Shown here one piece after another: positions 13,115 through 13,150 of a DNA stretch of 13,150 nucleotides. A model generated the notes under the pieces. It ran no database searches. It was not told where the DNA came from and saw only the letters and a list, made by a program, of their open reading frames with translations. A program made the translations under genes and the position numbers. Source of the DNA: Tateyamaria sp. (GTDB lineage Bacteria > Pseudomonadota > Alphaproteobacteria > Rhodobacterales > Rhodobacteraceae); contig JABITU010000162.1 in the NCBI GenBank assembly GCA_018668195.1, positions 1 to 13,150 of the forward strand, given 5' to 3'. Every line of letters begins with the position of its first letter. Within the stretch, counting starts at the first letter, position 1.

Positions 13115-13150
13115 ATGGGTGATACGTATCAAGTGGCTGAGGATTACTAT
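13115..13150 (+). CDS. Possible gene start cut by the right edge
   Basis: An ATG at 13115 follows TTTTTGGA at about 5 bases and stays open for all 12 codons to the window end (MGDTYQVAEDYY). The AT-rich 100 bases ahead would suit a promoter. Twelve codons are too few to assign a family or be sure that it is coding. Confidence 0.3.
   Translation, partial: MGDTYQVAEDYY

Overview
The window looks like chromosomal DNA of a marine-type alphaproteobacterium of the Rhodobacteraceae (Roseobacter group). The reasons are the single-chain pyruvate carboxylase of about 1146 residues, the gene order, an intergenic C-rich palindrome of a kind I recall from this family, and above all a DUF1127 gene followed by tandem hairpins with CCUCCUCCC loops. 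That last arrangement is the ccaF1-ccsR ('cuckoo' RNA) locus known from Rhodobacter sphaeroides and relatives. No plasmid, phage or intact insertion-sequence gene is visible.

Layout. Bases 1-327 hold no convincing gene. Bases 328-2536 (minus strand) are a three-gene tungstate ABC importer, transcribed tupB-tupC-tupA with overlapping stops and starts. A possible 42-residue membrane microprotein lies just upstream of tupB, and an inverted repeat (operator candidate) lies upstream of that. A tRNA-Gly(GCC) with its own promoter and a downstream hairpin lies at 2826-2991 (minus). Next comes a minus-strand unit of pyruvate carboxylase (pyc) and a small VOC/glyoxalase-fold protein 6 bases behind it (3039-6866). 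An AT-rich gap of 317 bases separates pyc from an FMN-dependent alpha-hydroxy-acid dehydrogenase/oxidase (7184-8323, minus). That gene is divergent from a UvrD/PcrA-type helicase (8502-10928, plus), with a GC-rich repeat in the gap between them.

Bases 10928-11306 are the most structured part of the window. First come three strong hairpins directly behind uvrD, two of them near-identical copies of one palindrome. Then, on the minus strand, come four hairpins displaying CTCCTCCC in their loops. Their spacing groups them as two double-hairpin sRNAs of the CcsR type, preceded by the DUF1127 gene (ccaF1-like, 11307-11540) with which they should be co-transcribed. The last hairpin runs into a T-tract and probably doubles as the terminator. 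Divergent from this unit is mrp/apbC, an iron-sulfur cluster carrier ATPase (11769-12842, plus). The right end is AT-rich, with one doubtful 57-codon ORF and a possible gene start running off the edge.

Working together: pyc replenishes oxaloacetate from pyruvate, and the alpha-hydroxy-acid enzyme probably makes pyruvate (if the substrate is lactate) or another 2-oxoacid. CcsR RNAs in R. sphaeroides lower pyruvate dehydrogenase and C1 metabolism under stress. These genes therefore touch the same metabolic node, but nothing in the sequence shows they are co-regulated. The one near-system of special interest is the sRNA array; its family is known, but this two-unit version with an adjacent palindromic element is worth a closer look.
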